From Schistocephalus solidus (taxonomy: Eukaryota > Platyhelminthes > Cestoda > Diphyllobothriidea > Diphyllobothriidae), in contig WEDG01003321.1 in assembly GCA_017591395.1 (NCBI GenBank), positions 124,001-188,000 of the forward strand: 64,000 nt of DNA, read 5' to 3'. Below, in pieces: positions 37,825-49,052 of the stretch. The notes below the pieces were generated by a model, which was not told where the DNA came from, searched no databases, and saw only the letters and a list, made by a program, of their open reading frames with translations. The position numbers and the translations under genes were made by a program. The first letter of the stretch is position 1. The number at the start of each line of letters is the position of its first letter.

Positions 37825-37878
37825 CTAGTTGGCGAGCATATGCGTGCTTTTGATAAATTCTCATCGGGCCAGTACATT
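37825..37878 (-). ncRNA. Hammerhead-like motif in the 3' terminal region of PLE copy C
   Basis: On the minus strand: GGC, CCGATGA (37861-37867, one change from the core), stem II GAATTTATC, AAAA in place of GAAA, stem III GCA..TGC, TC, then GCC pairing with GGC. It is collinear with copies A and B. The three-way consensus restores CTGATGAG...CGAAA. Confidence 0.5.
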
Positions 37879-40446
37879 TATATGGGAACGAAGTACCAGG
37901 TAAAACATGTGATCAATAATGTTCGTCTAGTCATACCAGTGAGTCGTGCTAATAGGGGAGGGGGGTGGCAATGAGAGGCAACTGGTTAAGCGGCAGTGAG
38001 AGTTGGTGGAGTCGTTCACAAGGGGAGGGGGGAGGGGAGACGGCGTGAAGTGCATGTAATTAAGTCGTTGTTGGCCATGCTAAGCGCGGTGCTTGTAGCA
38101 GGTTCTTTTGTGCGCACAAGACAGGCTTTCTCAACCGGATGGCAGTGGCTTCTGCTGTTGCTAGCAGCCGCTGACCCAGTGAAGTGGGGTAGTATGGTGG
38201 CACCTTATAAATCACACGGAAGGCTTCGTTAAGGTGCACATGGTGCCCGGAATCAACCAGGAGTGCGAGAATAGCGCTGTTTAGGCTTTACACTTCGCCT
38301 TTTCTCAGCCATGCCGGGAGGTGTTCCCTTATTCTTTTGGCTAGGCACCGACTCGTGCAACCAATATAACCTGCTCCACAGGAGCAAGTGAATAAGTAGA
38401 TGCACATGGGGGTGGTCTGAGCCGGCAACCTATCCTTACCTTCTCAGTGTAAAACTGGGTTGGTTGATATTAATATCCGAATTCTCGCCGCTGGGAAGGT
38501 TCGTGCGACGGCTTGGTCAATGCGTCTTTTCGGGAGTTCACTTGTAGCATCCCCTTAAAAAGGGACGTTGAGAAATAGGGTTTTCCTTTCTGCAGTAAGT
38601 GTTGTGGGTTTTTCTGGTCTTGCAACCATATTCTTTGTAATAAATCTATCCAGATAGCCGTTTTCGCGAAGTAGGTTCAGGATCTTTCGGAGCTCTTCTT
38701 CGATACAGTCCGCCGAACCAATTTTTATAGCTCTTTTGCGCCAAACAACGGCCTTATTGTGCCTTTGTGAGATGGGTACGAAACTGCCGAAGTTCGTATA
38801 TTGTCCAGACCAGGTTTTCTTTCGATGAACGTTCCTTCGGACAATACCTTCAGATATTTGGTTAAGGAGAACGTGTAAGAAAAAAAGCGATCCTCCCGTT
38901 TCTACCTCCATCGTGAAATTGATGGACAAATGTGCCTGATTAACAGCATCTAAGAGTGCATCTACATTGATTTCTGCATTGGCAATCGCAAAGATGTTCT
39001 CAACGTAGTGACCGTAGTGATTTAGTTTATTGATCTGATCGCTTATCTGGGATCTCTCCAGCTTGCCCATGAGGACATCGGCTAAGAGAGGTCCCAGTTG
39101 CGAGCCATAGCAACGCTATCTATTTGCCTGTACAGATGATTATCAAAAAGTAACAGCAAGCTAATGTGTATCTTAGTAATAGTCCCTTTAGTGCCTTCAT
39201 CGGTATTCCTATTTCTTGCTGATTTTTCAATATGAATTCGCAGATGTAATCAGATGGCACGTTTAGAAAAAACGATGAAACGTCCAACTAGAGCATCGTC
39301 ATGCCATTGAAGTTTATGTCTGACGTCATCAATAAATTTAAACGTATCCCGATAGCTGCGTGGTGCCAACTGATGCTGTATGGGCTTGAGTTTCTCTGCC
39401 ACCCATTTTGCTATGGCGAGTTGCGCATGTCTAAAATTAGGCAAACTGGCAGGCCCTCCTTTTGGATCTTCGGTAGACCATACATCCGAGGGATGTGTGC
39501 GCCTACTGGTCGGAGGCATTCGAGGTCATGGTCATTTATGACACCTTCTGCGTGGAGTCTTTTTAAGCTGTCGGTCTGCTGTGCATTTACTTCATCCATG
39601 CTATTCTTTTATTTCTCCACTTTCTTGAATTATGTCTGGTCTGACAAGATGGACTGCATCTTCGTTACCTAGTTGGTTCTGTTCATTGGAACTACGCCTG
39701 CTTGTTTTTCCGGTCTAGTTATCAAAATATATTTGTTCTCTCGAAGTTGTTTTAACTTCTTTAGGTTCGTTTTCCTCAATTATCCTCCGTTTGTTCGTTT
39801 CTTGTTCAGGTATTGATAACTACAATTTACTAGTGTTCATTTATATTGTTGGACACTATCTGCGGAGATGGGATTTAAGTCGTAATTTTGCTTGTAGAGA
39901 TTCTGAAATTGTGTTTCCAACTCTAACAGATTAACTTTCTGACCAGGCATACAGAATTTAGGACCCAGGAATAATGGTTCAAACGATGTTTTATCCAGTG
40001 TCATAGAAGAATAGTTGTGTACGTACCGATCTGGATCTTTAGGATACCATGATTATAGTTTCATTGTGTGCATCATTTTAAGAAGTGACAATCTCTTTGT
40101 GTCTCCACGTTTTCTTCCTATGGTCTGAGTATAGCTGCTAAATTATTTCTTTCTTCTTCTGTCAGGGTGTCCAACACGACAGCGCGCTGACCCAGGTGAT
40201 GCTCAAATTCTTTGATCTTCACAAGAGTGCTTTCCAGTTTTTCACTGCATACCTCCTCAGAATTTCAGTGGTAATAACTGTATTGCCACAGCGCTCTCCA
40301 GTAGTGGTTCGGATAGTCGTTTCTTTCAATACACTCCCAATAAAATTGGCCAGTACTATCGCCTCCACAAGGTACCGATTGAGTGCCTCTAACACCACGG
40401 GATCTTTGGACTGCTATAGATTTGCGAGAATTTCCATCAAAGGATT

Positions 40447-40475
40447 CAGATGACTAGCTGGTGAGCATACGCGTG
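40447..40475 (-). repeat. 5' terminal direct repeat (pLTR remnant) of PLE copy C
   Basis: The plus-strand sequence gatgactagctggtgagcat followed by acgcgtg repeats aagactagttggcgagcat atgcgtg at 37821-37845, in the same orientation, 2.62 kb away. This region is the stem I/stem III side of the hammerhead. PLEs are known to be flanked by such pseudo-LTRs. Confidence 0.55.
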
Positions 40476-42300
40476 ACAATAATTGATTATTGTGGGTGAC
40501 ATAATAACCTGTGGACCAAATCAGAAACAGCAAATTTTCGAAATAGTTGTTTTGGTTCAGCTGTATTCTAACATCGGTTTCTTAAAACATTAAGCCTTAC
40601 CGCCAAAAATAGCACTGCTTGAGAAACGGTGGAATGTGATGTTTCCAGTTTATTTTCCAGTTAAGTATACGATTCATCTGAACTAAAATAAATGAAAAAA
40701 ATTGAAAGCATATGACCCGTCCTTGAGATATATAATCCCCATATTTTAACCTCAATACCATTTTGAGAGTTCTACTTATAAAACCCGCCCTACAATGGAG
40801 CGTTGTTATAAAAAATGAAACTGACTTCTGTTGCAACCCTGTAAAGAATAGTTGAATGATGAATTGATCTTTGTCCTGCGCAAAGCCTTGGTGCAGGTTT
40901 GCAAAAGCATCATGGCATAAACGCACGCTCCTATGTTTTCTGAAAAGAACGAAATGTATAGTGATTAATGTTCGCTGTTTTGTTTTTTTCGTTTAACTGA
41001 GCAGTGCTGGGCTTACCCATAGCATTCGCCTTTTGAAAATCAAAATAATTTTCTTTGAAACGAAGTTTCATTATTAAAAGTCTACCCGGTGTTGCTTAAT
41101 ACATTCATATGCTTATAAATTTGCTGCTTTAACTTCTTGCAAATATTATTGGCTTGCTTTAAAATATGATGCAATTGAAAGCCATAATTGTTTAATTCCT
41201 AAAATGCAATTGTAATATACGCTGCTAGCTATAAAGCTCCAAGAAGGTCCATAGTGTAACAGAGTTGTTTTAAAAGTAATAACAATTAATACAAGCCAGA
41301 GTAGCGTGGATATTAACTTGGTTGCCTTTGAGGACGCTAAAAAGTGTCCTGGATGAAAACATAATAATGCTCGATCTAACCATCAGTTTGCTGAAACAGT
41401 ATTTTTATGTAACTTGACATATTTTTTTGCTTTTAACAATATATGTTATTTTCTATTGGGTGGTTTATCCATAGGTTCTTCTATGTTAATAAACATATTT
41501 CGTTAGCTATTTGGCTACTGTGCAGGTTTGTTCAAGTTTCCTTTACCGTATGATACTCAAATTGTCCAAACCTGCATTACCATTCATCAGGACATAAGAA
41601 TATCGTAAATTTATATGCCACGTCACATGTTCAATACTTTTAGAAGTATGAAGTTTTCCTGTGATTCTTTTATGAGAAAAAAGAGTCACATCCTACCCAT
41701 CAGCTCTCAGTCAAATGTTTAATGACTAACTGCTTCCGCAAAGGCAGCTTAAATGTCAAAGCGTGGGAAAATATATATATATATATATATATTCGGTGCT
41801 GATAGTTCAATATGGACTATAACCAGTTTATGAAAACCTGAGAGGACTGATGATGATAAACTTCACTTGAACTAACAATTAGAGTTTTCCCAATTTTGTC
41901 TTTTTGCTTTTCAACTAGCCCTTGCATCTTGCCCTCAAGTGTCTGTGAGGATAAAAAAGCCGCAAATGTGAACTTCAAAAAATATATTTCATCTATTTAA
42001 ACAAAGCTGAAAAAGGGGTTTAACTTAACTTTAGGCAATAACCTTGGACAAAACGAACACAACATGTAGCACGTTGTCCATATTTATAATGCACTTTAGT
42101 CAGGCGTTTTAACTCATGCCATATAGCAGTTACAAACGCTTAGTTTCGTCCACCATCAGGAAGTTCGGCCGGTATCCATTGCGTCAATGTCCTTTACCAT
42201 AACAGACATTTTATTGTTGAAATATCAGACTTTGTCGATAATGGTCTCCGTTTTATGACCGAAAGGGTGCTTTTGAGGTGTGAATAGTTGTGCTAAACCG
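40476..42300. other. AT-rich non-coding stretch
   Basis: Nothing recognised. It contains a short (TA)n tract at 41771-41792. Confidence 0.45.
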
Positions 42301-42339
42301 CTCCAGTCGGCTGTTGCTACATACGGTTGTCAACTTGCC

Positions 42340-42372
42340 TATAAAGCAGCGGCAACCACATGCAGGTTCAGT
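42340..42372 (+). promoter_or_regulatory. Possible core promoter: TATA box plus initiator
   Basis: TATAAAG at 42340-42346 lies 30 bp before a TTCAGT initiator-like element (A at 42370), the canonical metazoan spacing. It precedes the small secreted-peptide ORF at 42441. Such matches occur by chance in AT-rich DNA. Confidence 0.25.
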
Positions 42373-42440
42373 ATAACCTAATGTGTGCGAAGAGGAATTG
42401 CAAAAAATAAAATGGATCAAGTCGTGCTCAATTATCAGTC

Positions 42441-42644
42441 ATGCAATTTAATTTTCACGACCGCACTAGGGCATTGTTGGCGTTATCCACGTTTGCGTGC
42501 GCTGTCCTTTTTACGAGCACTAGCCTCGGCGCAAAAGCGAAGGGGGGCAGTCGCGACGCCCAATACAGTGCGCAGCGGCTCCTTTACGCTGTTCGTTGGT
42601 TGGCCAATAAAATCACTCGGTTGTCAGCCACTCGTATCGGATGA
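42441..42644 (+). CDS. Small secreted-peptide candidate, 67 aa
   Basis: The ORF begins MQFNFHDRTR, has a hydrophobic core ALLALSTFACAVLFTSTSLG (residues 11-30) and an AKA site, like a signal peptide. The predicted mature part is about 35 residues: helix-prone LLYAVRWLANKITRLSATRIG and a stop. The terminal Gly would allow C-terminal amidation. The ORF is GC-richer than its surroundings and follows a TATA/initiator pair. An upstream ATG at 42412 in another frame has a better start context and argues against it. A polypyrimidine/CAG acceptor-like site ends at 42664, so splicing could change the C terminus. The size and the VRWLANKITR stretch faintly recall NPY-type peptides, but I would not claim homology. 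Confidence 0.25.
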   Translation: MQFNFHDRTRALLALSTFACAVLFTSTSLGAKAKGGSRDAQYSAQRLLYAVRWLANKITRLSATRIG

Positions 42645-42664
42645 CCTTGTTTTGCCTTTGCCAG

Positions 42665-43445
42665 TGGCCAGTTCAACGAATGACTGCACTCAAGTTATCT
42701 GGCACAGTTTTACTTTTAAAATTATTCTTGAGGTTTTCAAAATAGCCGTTTGACGGGTTTGGGCCATTGTCAGTGCAAATTGTTCATTCAATTCACCCTT
42801 CGGAGACAACGCTCGAAACAAACGCTGGCTACTCCTAAATGGAATAAACCTACTCCTTGCACGGCTGCTCTCAATTGGAAACGCGTTGTCATTTCGCGTC
42901 ACTGCTGGACATTAGTCCAAAAATAGTGAGTATATGCCTAAACATGTGAAATTGCTTTGTTCAAAAAATCGACACATTTAATGCTACGCCATTACTTATC
43001 TTGTGTATATTTCGACAAAGCTTTTGCATTTAAATAAATGATGTCGTCCTCGTTTATGAAATTCACAATTGGATGTCTATTTTAAGAGGATAATTTAAAA
43101 TATTAAAAAGGGCTTCTGTGGTAATATTTTTGGAGAGCAATAACATTTCACCTACAATGGCAGTTTAAGTGAGAGCTGAAGACTTTTTAAAAGAGAAAAG
43201 CTTAACTTAAAACAATTGCAGATGTTTTTTGGTTAGCAGGTCATCGGAAGTGGTGCAATATGGCTTCCAGTCATTAAGCTTCCTCAGTAGCAACCTTGTG
43301 ACAGGCTTTACATAACGCATAGAGCATGTGAAGAACCAGAATGACTGCTCGTAGAATAAGGCGGAGCTCTTGCGTGAACTTTTAAATGATATCTGTTACT
43401 TTGATCATCCCTCGCTCAATAATATCTGAATCAGTGTTGTAAACA
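42665..43445. other. Non-coding stretch
   Basis: Nothing recognised beyond the acceptor-like site at 42645-42664. Confidence 0.4.
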
Positions 43446-43459
43446 TCAAGCAAAGATAA

Positions 43460-43678
43460 GCTCGGCCGCGCCAGCCACTTGCGTCCTATCCCGCCTCCGG
43501 TCTTCTTGAATCTGTCTTGACAACGGGCTCAGGTGTGGGGGGAGGAGAGAGTGCGGTAGATGCAGCGCAAGTCTACTATCACTTTAAACTAAATCACGCG
43601 CAAGTCACCGTCCCTGCTCCACTTTCCCATTGAGCATACGGTGAACATCGTCGGACTACGACGGTTGAACTTTCGTGT
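43460..43678 (+). mobile_element. 5'-truncated LINE 3' fragment
   Basis: It is the reverse complement of the 3' portion of the 47788-48154 and 2088-2300 copies: ggtcttcttgaatctgtc, gtagatgcagcgcaagtc, gagcatacggtgaacatcg. Possible decayed target-site duplication: gcaaagata (43450-43458) and gcaaagtata (43679-43688). It has the fixed 3' end and a variable 5' end. Confidence 0.7.
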
Positions 43679-43964
43679 GCAAAGTATATAAATTGTTCCA
43701 TCTTACGTCCAAGAAAATGCAAGCAGGGCAATTTTCTCATCGAATAATTGAAGACACATGCATATCACATGTGTATTTTAATTGATAACCGTGCCTTAAC
43801 CGAAGATATGGTTTTATTGTGCAAACAATTTTAGATCCCTTATATCACACTTTTTTCGCAGATGTGGCCCTCGGGAAAAGAGATATCCATCACTTGGATA
43901 AAATTTAGAAAGGAAAACTTTGATTAAGATGTATAAAACTTAATATTTACTATTTAATTTCTAT

Positions 43965-44142
43965 TCAGTCAAAATCAGTCTGATTACCTGTTTTATGGGA
44001 AGGTATATTTGTCGTTAAAATGTTCTCTGTCAGTTTTCTATTTAACTTCAGTCAAAATCAGTCTCATTACCTGTTTTATTAGGACACTTGTTTATAATCA
44101 AATTGAAGGTATAGTTGTCTTAAAAATGTTCCCTGCCGGTTC
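43965..44142 (+). repeat. Imperfect local tandem duplication
   Basis: The unit tcagtcaaaatcagtct...attacctgttttat...aaggtata.ttgtc.ttaaaatgttc.ctg occurs at 43965-44037 and 44048-44142. The second unit has about 25 extra bases in the middle. Confidence 0.85.
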
Positions 44143-44492
44143 CATAATTTAATTATTTGCACTTAACAGTCCTAGTACAAAGGAATCAAGACGCTTCAGA
44201 GAATCATATAGCCGAAATTCGGCAGCAATTTTATGGATATTTATGTGATTTGAGCATACCTCAAAAGTTCATAATGTAAGAATAGTGCACGTTTTAAATG
44301 CATGTCATTTGTTATCTCCATCGAATTCCTGTTTTTTTATTGGGATGATGATGATTATAGTGCTTGTGCATGGCAGTCTAATTTTAGAGCAGACACGAAA
44401 GGCACTAAGACATGCATGGTAAAGAGTGGATAGAATCCTTTGCCAGTGAGGTTACACCTTACAAACTTACAACTAAATTCCCCATATTATAA

Positions 44493-45189
44493 AAAAGGAA
44501 TATCGTTAGATGTTTTAAACCAGAATCTAGAACATACCGAGATATGCACGTCTGCAATTCAGGTAAGGTGCCAATGCTATTTTAAAAACCAAAAAATGCA
44601 ACTTAACAAAGGTGTTTGGACCTTGATTGTCGCGCCATCTTTCAAGTATTTGTCCTATCTGCAGTATGAACGTGTACTGCCTAGAGCATGCATGCTTCGC
44701 AAATGTAGAAATTATAGAGATACAGGCATTGATAGAAATATAGGGAAGCGTGCAGCAAAGGTTCAAGCATACGCCCGAATTCACTTCTCGGAAAATCCTC
44801 CCACAAGCCATTTGTGCAACACTATACCGCAATTCCTTCGCCCTGTCTGGCAGAAGAAGACGCTATCAACTCTCTTCTCCATTCTTCTCCTCAGTCCTTT
44901 TTTATCTTATGCTCTCCTACTATGTCGTCTATTGTTGTATCGGTTAGATGATAAGTAACCAACAAGCTACAGTTGCGCACTTTGGCTTCTTGGCTTGTAT
45001 GCCAACTAACAAATGTTTTTTTCAGGCAAAGTTAAATGCAAACGGGATAAGGACCACTGTCCGGCCACATCAGCAATACGCAAGGGCTTAGCTGAATGCC
45101 ACCTTTCCAGTAATTGTAATAAAGATGTGTCCCAGGCAAAAGTTTTGATAGAAACTTGGTTCACGACTAGAAGGTTTAACTCGGGCTAA
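44493..45189 (+). CDS. Candidate two-exon gene end, cysteine-rich, unknown
   Basis: Exon 1 ends at 44562 in a consensus donor (CAG|GTAAGG). Exon 2 starts at 45026 after a consensus acceptor (tgtttttttcag). In the compatible phase exon 1 reads RCFKPESRTYRDMHVCNS and exon 2 reads GKVKCKRDKDHCPATSAIRK, GLAECHLSSNCNKD, ending RRFNSG and a stop at 45187-45189. That gives six cysteines in about 70 residues, unusual for random AT-rich sequence and suggestive of an extracellular domain. I do not recognise the family. The acceptor of exon 1 is unclear (possibly near 44497). An alternative phase, continuing the longer frame SAIQ|AKLNANG, is also open for about 22 codons. Confidence 0.3.
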
Positions 45190-47700
45190 TGAGAAATATA
45201 GTTAAATATACTCCAACATAATTATATTAAGAGCCTTCCTTCATTTGACCTGTTTATTTTTACAGAAACAGATTATAATTTGATTATTCAAATGCCTGAT
45301 ATTTACAAAGCACAGTCTATTAGCCCACATGAAAAGCCAGCAAGTGCTAACTGCTGTTCAGATATCAAGAAACACATTCGTAAGAAAGAAATTTATATCA
45401 CACACTAATTCCCCTACGCAACACTACTAATTTTTTGCAACCATATTTATTCAAACCTCCGAGAATATGCCGCGGCATTAGATACACTCCAATAACATAA
45501 TAATAATAAACCTTGATGAGCTGACCTCTTTCTTTTAACATCGTAGGTAGATTTTAATGATAGGTCTACTTTTGCTTTACTCAGGTTTAACGATTTTTGG
45601 CCCAATTTCAGTTTAACTTCGAAGGACCTATATCCATACGTAAACGTGAGTAACTGCTCGTCATCTATTCATCCAAAGCTAGCAAAACCACGTTTTAAAG
45701 AACCATTCATGATCAGCTTTTGGTAACCTTTAATCTTAGCTGACCGGAGAACTAATGCTAAATGCAGAAATTTGAAAGCGATGGATGATTAGAATGGGAG
45801 CTATTTATTCAATTGTAGTCTCGGTATGAAATAAAGTGATCACATAAAAAATCCATTATTCCGCGTGTTTTATAGCTTGTTCCTACGACAAGCAGCTGAT
45901 TGAGTGAATTTCGCCCAAAGCCGTGGAAATTGATACTTTCTTAAAGTTTACTCACTGTAGTATTTGTCACCCGTATTTGCTTGACCAACTGGTTATTTTT
46001 TCTCCGTAAACATTCTAATCGTGCTTCCCCGTTCCATTGCATTCATAATTGATTAATTTGTGCAGGTTTTTTGCTTTTCAGTTTTATAAATAAAACCAAT
46101 CTGCAAGCATTATAGCCTTCTCAATAATTTTTTAAAGAAAATACAATCTATTTCACTCTGTGCTAAACTTTAAATTAGTTAATCAACACTGTCCTGGTTA
46201 GACTCACGAAATCCTTCTGGTAGTTACTCATTGGAACTGACAATTTAATATTCGTTGCCTTTCACATTTCCTCATCCATGGCAGATGTGTTGGACAGAAC
46301 ATTCCTTTTTTGGACTGAGCATATGTATTTTCTTCTTAACTGGCATAGGAAAAAGAAGTTTAGAGTGCTTTAACGAAATCCAGGATCAATTTTCTTTGAA
46401 TCTATGATTAGAAGTAACTCCTTACATCTTTTAAATATTCTCTTGAAAATCAAACAGCACACCTTTCCTTAAATTATAATGACGTGCAGAAAGTTAAAAA
46501 ACTCGTTGAAATTGTAATGAAACACTAGCCATAATTTCTTGAAATTTAATAATGTTCAGTATGCTATCTAATTTTATCCCTTTTTCATTTCTTTGTACAT
46601 GTTTAAGAAATCTGAGTTCTGGTACAAAGGATTTAATATAACTTGTGTTTTTAACTGGCAATGTTTAAAAAAAGGTAATAATATGAGCTTTTTGTATCCA
46701 ATAAGATTGATCTGGCATCCACCGTTGCGGGATCATTTTGGCTACTTAGGTAAAAAGCAAAAAGGTTCATTAAAAAACACGTGTTTTACACCCCGTGGTC
46801 CTCTCAATACGCCATTTAAACTATTTATAACACTAGCTCTCACTGAGGAGTGGATATTACGTACTTATTTCTTAAGCATTCTGAAGACCTTTTATGATTA
46901 TTTCAGTCTTGTAACTGTGCAGCTGAACAAAATTCTTAAACGTTTTTAAATTATTTTTTTTATATTTACTAACGTTTAATGATTGTGTTTACTTCTGCTA
47001 AAACATTGAGCTGAGTTTCATGCTTTTAGCTAATTCCGGCCCCGACATCGGTGATGATTATTCTTTTTTCTGCTTCATTGCGGCATTTTTCCCAAAACCA
47101 TGTTCTCTAAGTGCGCTCACTTTTTCGTCCGTGATGACATTCTAACTGTCTTCAGGAGTCAGTTGATAATTTTTCGGCTTCAGCTTTATGGCTGTCCATT
47201 TAAACTTGCCTTCGTTCTTCTGGACATATAAGGGTCGTGTGGAGAGACTTTGCACTTGTTTCTCGGGCTGTGGCCAGCCGCAGGCGGATAATACTTTGGC
47301 GATGAGCTAACTTCCAAAAATCCCGCTCACATTTGGTCAACCATGGCTGACTTCTGTTTATCATCAAAACACAAGCAGTCAGTTGTGATGTTCTTGAATT
47401 AAGTCTCCATTCTTACTTTTACCAGACTTCTAGGTAGTTAACGCCTAAACTTGTAATTACCACTCATTATTTCTAGATAATGCCGTCATATTTCTGCGCT
47501 AACGGATACTTATGTGTGTTGGCACGTCCTATGATTACTGAGCCTTATCAATGGATATGACTTATCATCGGTTCTGCACATCTCTCTAAAGGAACATATG
47601 ACAAAAAAAGAATAAATTAAATTGAAATACGCTAGGAAGCAAGCTGCAGCCCAAAGCAATATGTAATACCTAAAAATGGCTGAGGCCATACGCTGTACGA
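45190..47700. other. AT-rich non-coding stretch
   Basis: No gene recognised. A GC-richer piece at 47040-47350 reads on the minus strand as EVSSSPKYYPPAAGHSPRNK and may be an old transposon remnant of unknown family. The 118-codon ORF at 46593-46949 has no known motif. Confidence 0.4.
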
Positions 47701-47739
47701 TCTAAACTGCACATGAAGTCCTAGTGAGCTGAAATTAAA

Positions 47740-48330
47740 ATGTGCATGCGTACTCGACTAAGCAGGGACTTCCCTTATCTTTCTAATACGACAGTTCGAC
47801 CGTCGAAGTCCGACGATGTCCACCGTATGCTCCATGGGAAAGTGGAGCAGGGACGATGACTTGCGCGTGATTTAGTTTAAAGTGATAGTAGACTTGCGCT
47901 GCATCTACCGCACACTCTCCTCCTCCCCCACCAGAGCCCGGTGTCAAGACAGAGTCAAGAATACCGGAGGCGGGAGAGGACGCAGGTGGCTGGCGCGGCT
48001 GGGTCCCTTAAGTCCAAGCCGCCCCTAGGCGTGCCACCACACCTCCATGTTCGGCATTTGTTATGGGAGCGCAACCCGAATAACGCATGCCGTGCCCTGA
48101 TGTGGCCCCCGTGTTGGTCCAACGCATCTACCACGTGGCCCGTTTAGGGGGCAAATCTTTCTAATAAGGAAGATAAGGACACAATTACCTGGTTCAAAAG
48201 GACATTGGAAGGAAAAATGGAAGGAAAAATTGGAGGGTCGTTAGTTCAAGAACTAAATTATTACAAGCGTGGATTTGTAAATATTATGAAAATCCATCAA
48301 AGGCCTAAGTTGGGTGTGACAGAAAATTAG
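47740..48330 (+). pseudogene. ORF of unknown family split by a LINE insertion
   Basis: Outside the inserted LINE fragment, and counting the target duplication once, the two flanks read in one frame. The first part begins at an ATG at 47740 (MCMRTRLSRDFPYLSN). The second part reads KEDKDTITWFKRTLEGKM, SLVQELNYYKRGFVNIMKI, HQRPKLGVTEN and a stop at 48328-48330. The composition is protein-like. The insertion plus duplication is 378 bp, a multiple of three, but contains stops. I recognise no family. It may be an exon of a host gene disrupted in this genome, or chance. Confidence 0.25.
47788..48154 (-). mobile_element. LINE 3' fragment with 11-bp target-site duplication
   Basis: A 367-bp element bounded by perfect direct repeats ATCTTTCTAAT at 47777-47787 and 48155-48165. 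The low-coordinate end (acgacagttcgaccgtcg) is the family's fixed 3' end and the other end is truncated. It matches 2088-2330 and 43460-43678. The perfect duplication implies a relatively recent insertion and fixes the true 3' end of the family, which lacks a poly(A) tail. Confidence 0.88.
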
Positions 48331-49052
48331 CCAAAAGGTAGGATGCTGGCATATTTAGTAGCAGTACTAAATAAAGAGATACAAAGCTTGCAGTTTCACA
48401 GGTATTGGTGGACCTTCGCTTACATTGGCAAAATATTTTACGAGGAATTTCTGACAACGGTACGTTTCCAGCGAAACAAGGGGCAAGGGTGAAAATTGGC
48501 AGCGCTCTGAGTGATATTTGACTTTACTGCCAGGTCGGATACTTGCTCTGAGTGAACATGGTTGCAGATATCATAGCATTGCTGCTCCGAATTGCTAGCG
48601 TCACCAGCACATGTTTCTTGGAGAATGTTAGGGCTGCTGTGGAAACTTGAGGAAAGCTACTGATATTCTCTTGATCACCGTGGGCCTCTAGTGACATGCG
48701 CACTGATTTGAGCTGTCAGTTGCATAGCCAACTAATCGAGTAGCCCAATTCACAGTGGCGTTTGGCCGTGGGCACTGGTGCAGCTGTCATAGAAGGAGAT
48801 GAATATCAAGGCCTCAGGTGGGACCATCTGCCACATGCTTTTACTCTATCAGTCTTACGAATGTCATGAATTATTAGTACGTAAAGCCAGATAAAGTCCT
48901 AAATTCACCAGAAAGCATGATGTGGCAATATAAATGCACCGAGGGCTAGAACGTTTTAAATATAGTAAATGAGGTCAAGAACCAGATTTGGGTGTGTTTC
49001 CGTGTGAAATAACCGAGGTGAAAACAAAACCTAATGTCCGTTTAATTTTTAG
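48331..49052. other. Non-coding stretch (possible intron)
   Basis: No ORF or repeat recognised. If the ORF at 47.7-48.3 kb and the exon at 49.05 kb belong to one gene, this would be the intron. Confidence 0.3.

Larger units (their letters stand above)
37820..40475 (-). mobile_element. Penelope-like element, copy C (near full length, inactive)
   Basis: Minus strand, about 2.6 kb. The leader shows FEHHLGQRAVVLDTLTEEER and DPDRYVHNYSSM, FLGPKFCMPGQ (40210-39930). RT follows with KYILITRPEKQAG (about 39745-39705), RMYGLPKIQKEG (about 39490-39450), AIAKWVAEKLKPIQ, FKFIDDVR and QLGPLLADVLMGKLE-like sequence (about 39120-39060). The palm motif is HYGHYVENIFAI at about 39020. The thumb has GQYTNFGSFVP and NGYLDRFITKNM. 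A GIY-YIG endonuclease follows: YLFTCSCGAGYIGCTSR (about 38425-38370), EHLPAW, SGHHVHLNEAFRVIYKVP (about 38260-38205), AIRLRKPVLCAQKN. At least one frameshift near 39410 and several stops break it. The catalytic YxDD reads YVEN. The two ends carry a related short direct repeat. Confidence 0.88.

Noticed and set aside
41771..41870. TA-flanked sequence with CTGATGATG as a fourth hammerhead family
   Set aside because: CTGATGA is present at about 41846 but no GAAA or stems follow.
44440..44958. 172-codon plus-strand ORF taken as one uninterrupted gene
   Set aside because: It runs through a consensus donor into low-complexity hydrophobic sequence and is paralleled by a 101-codon antisense ORF; no known motif. 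A spliced reading with the exon at 45026 is preferred.
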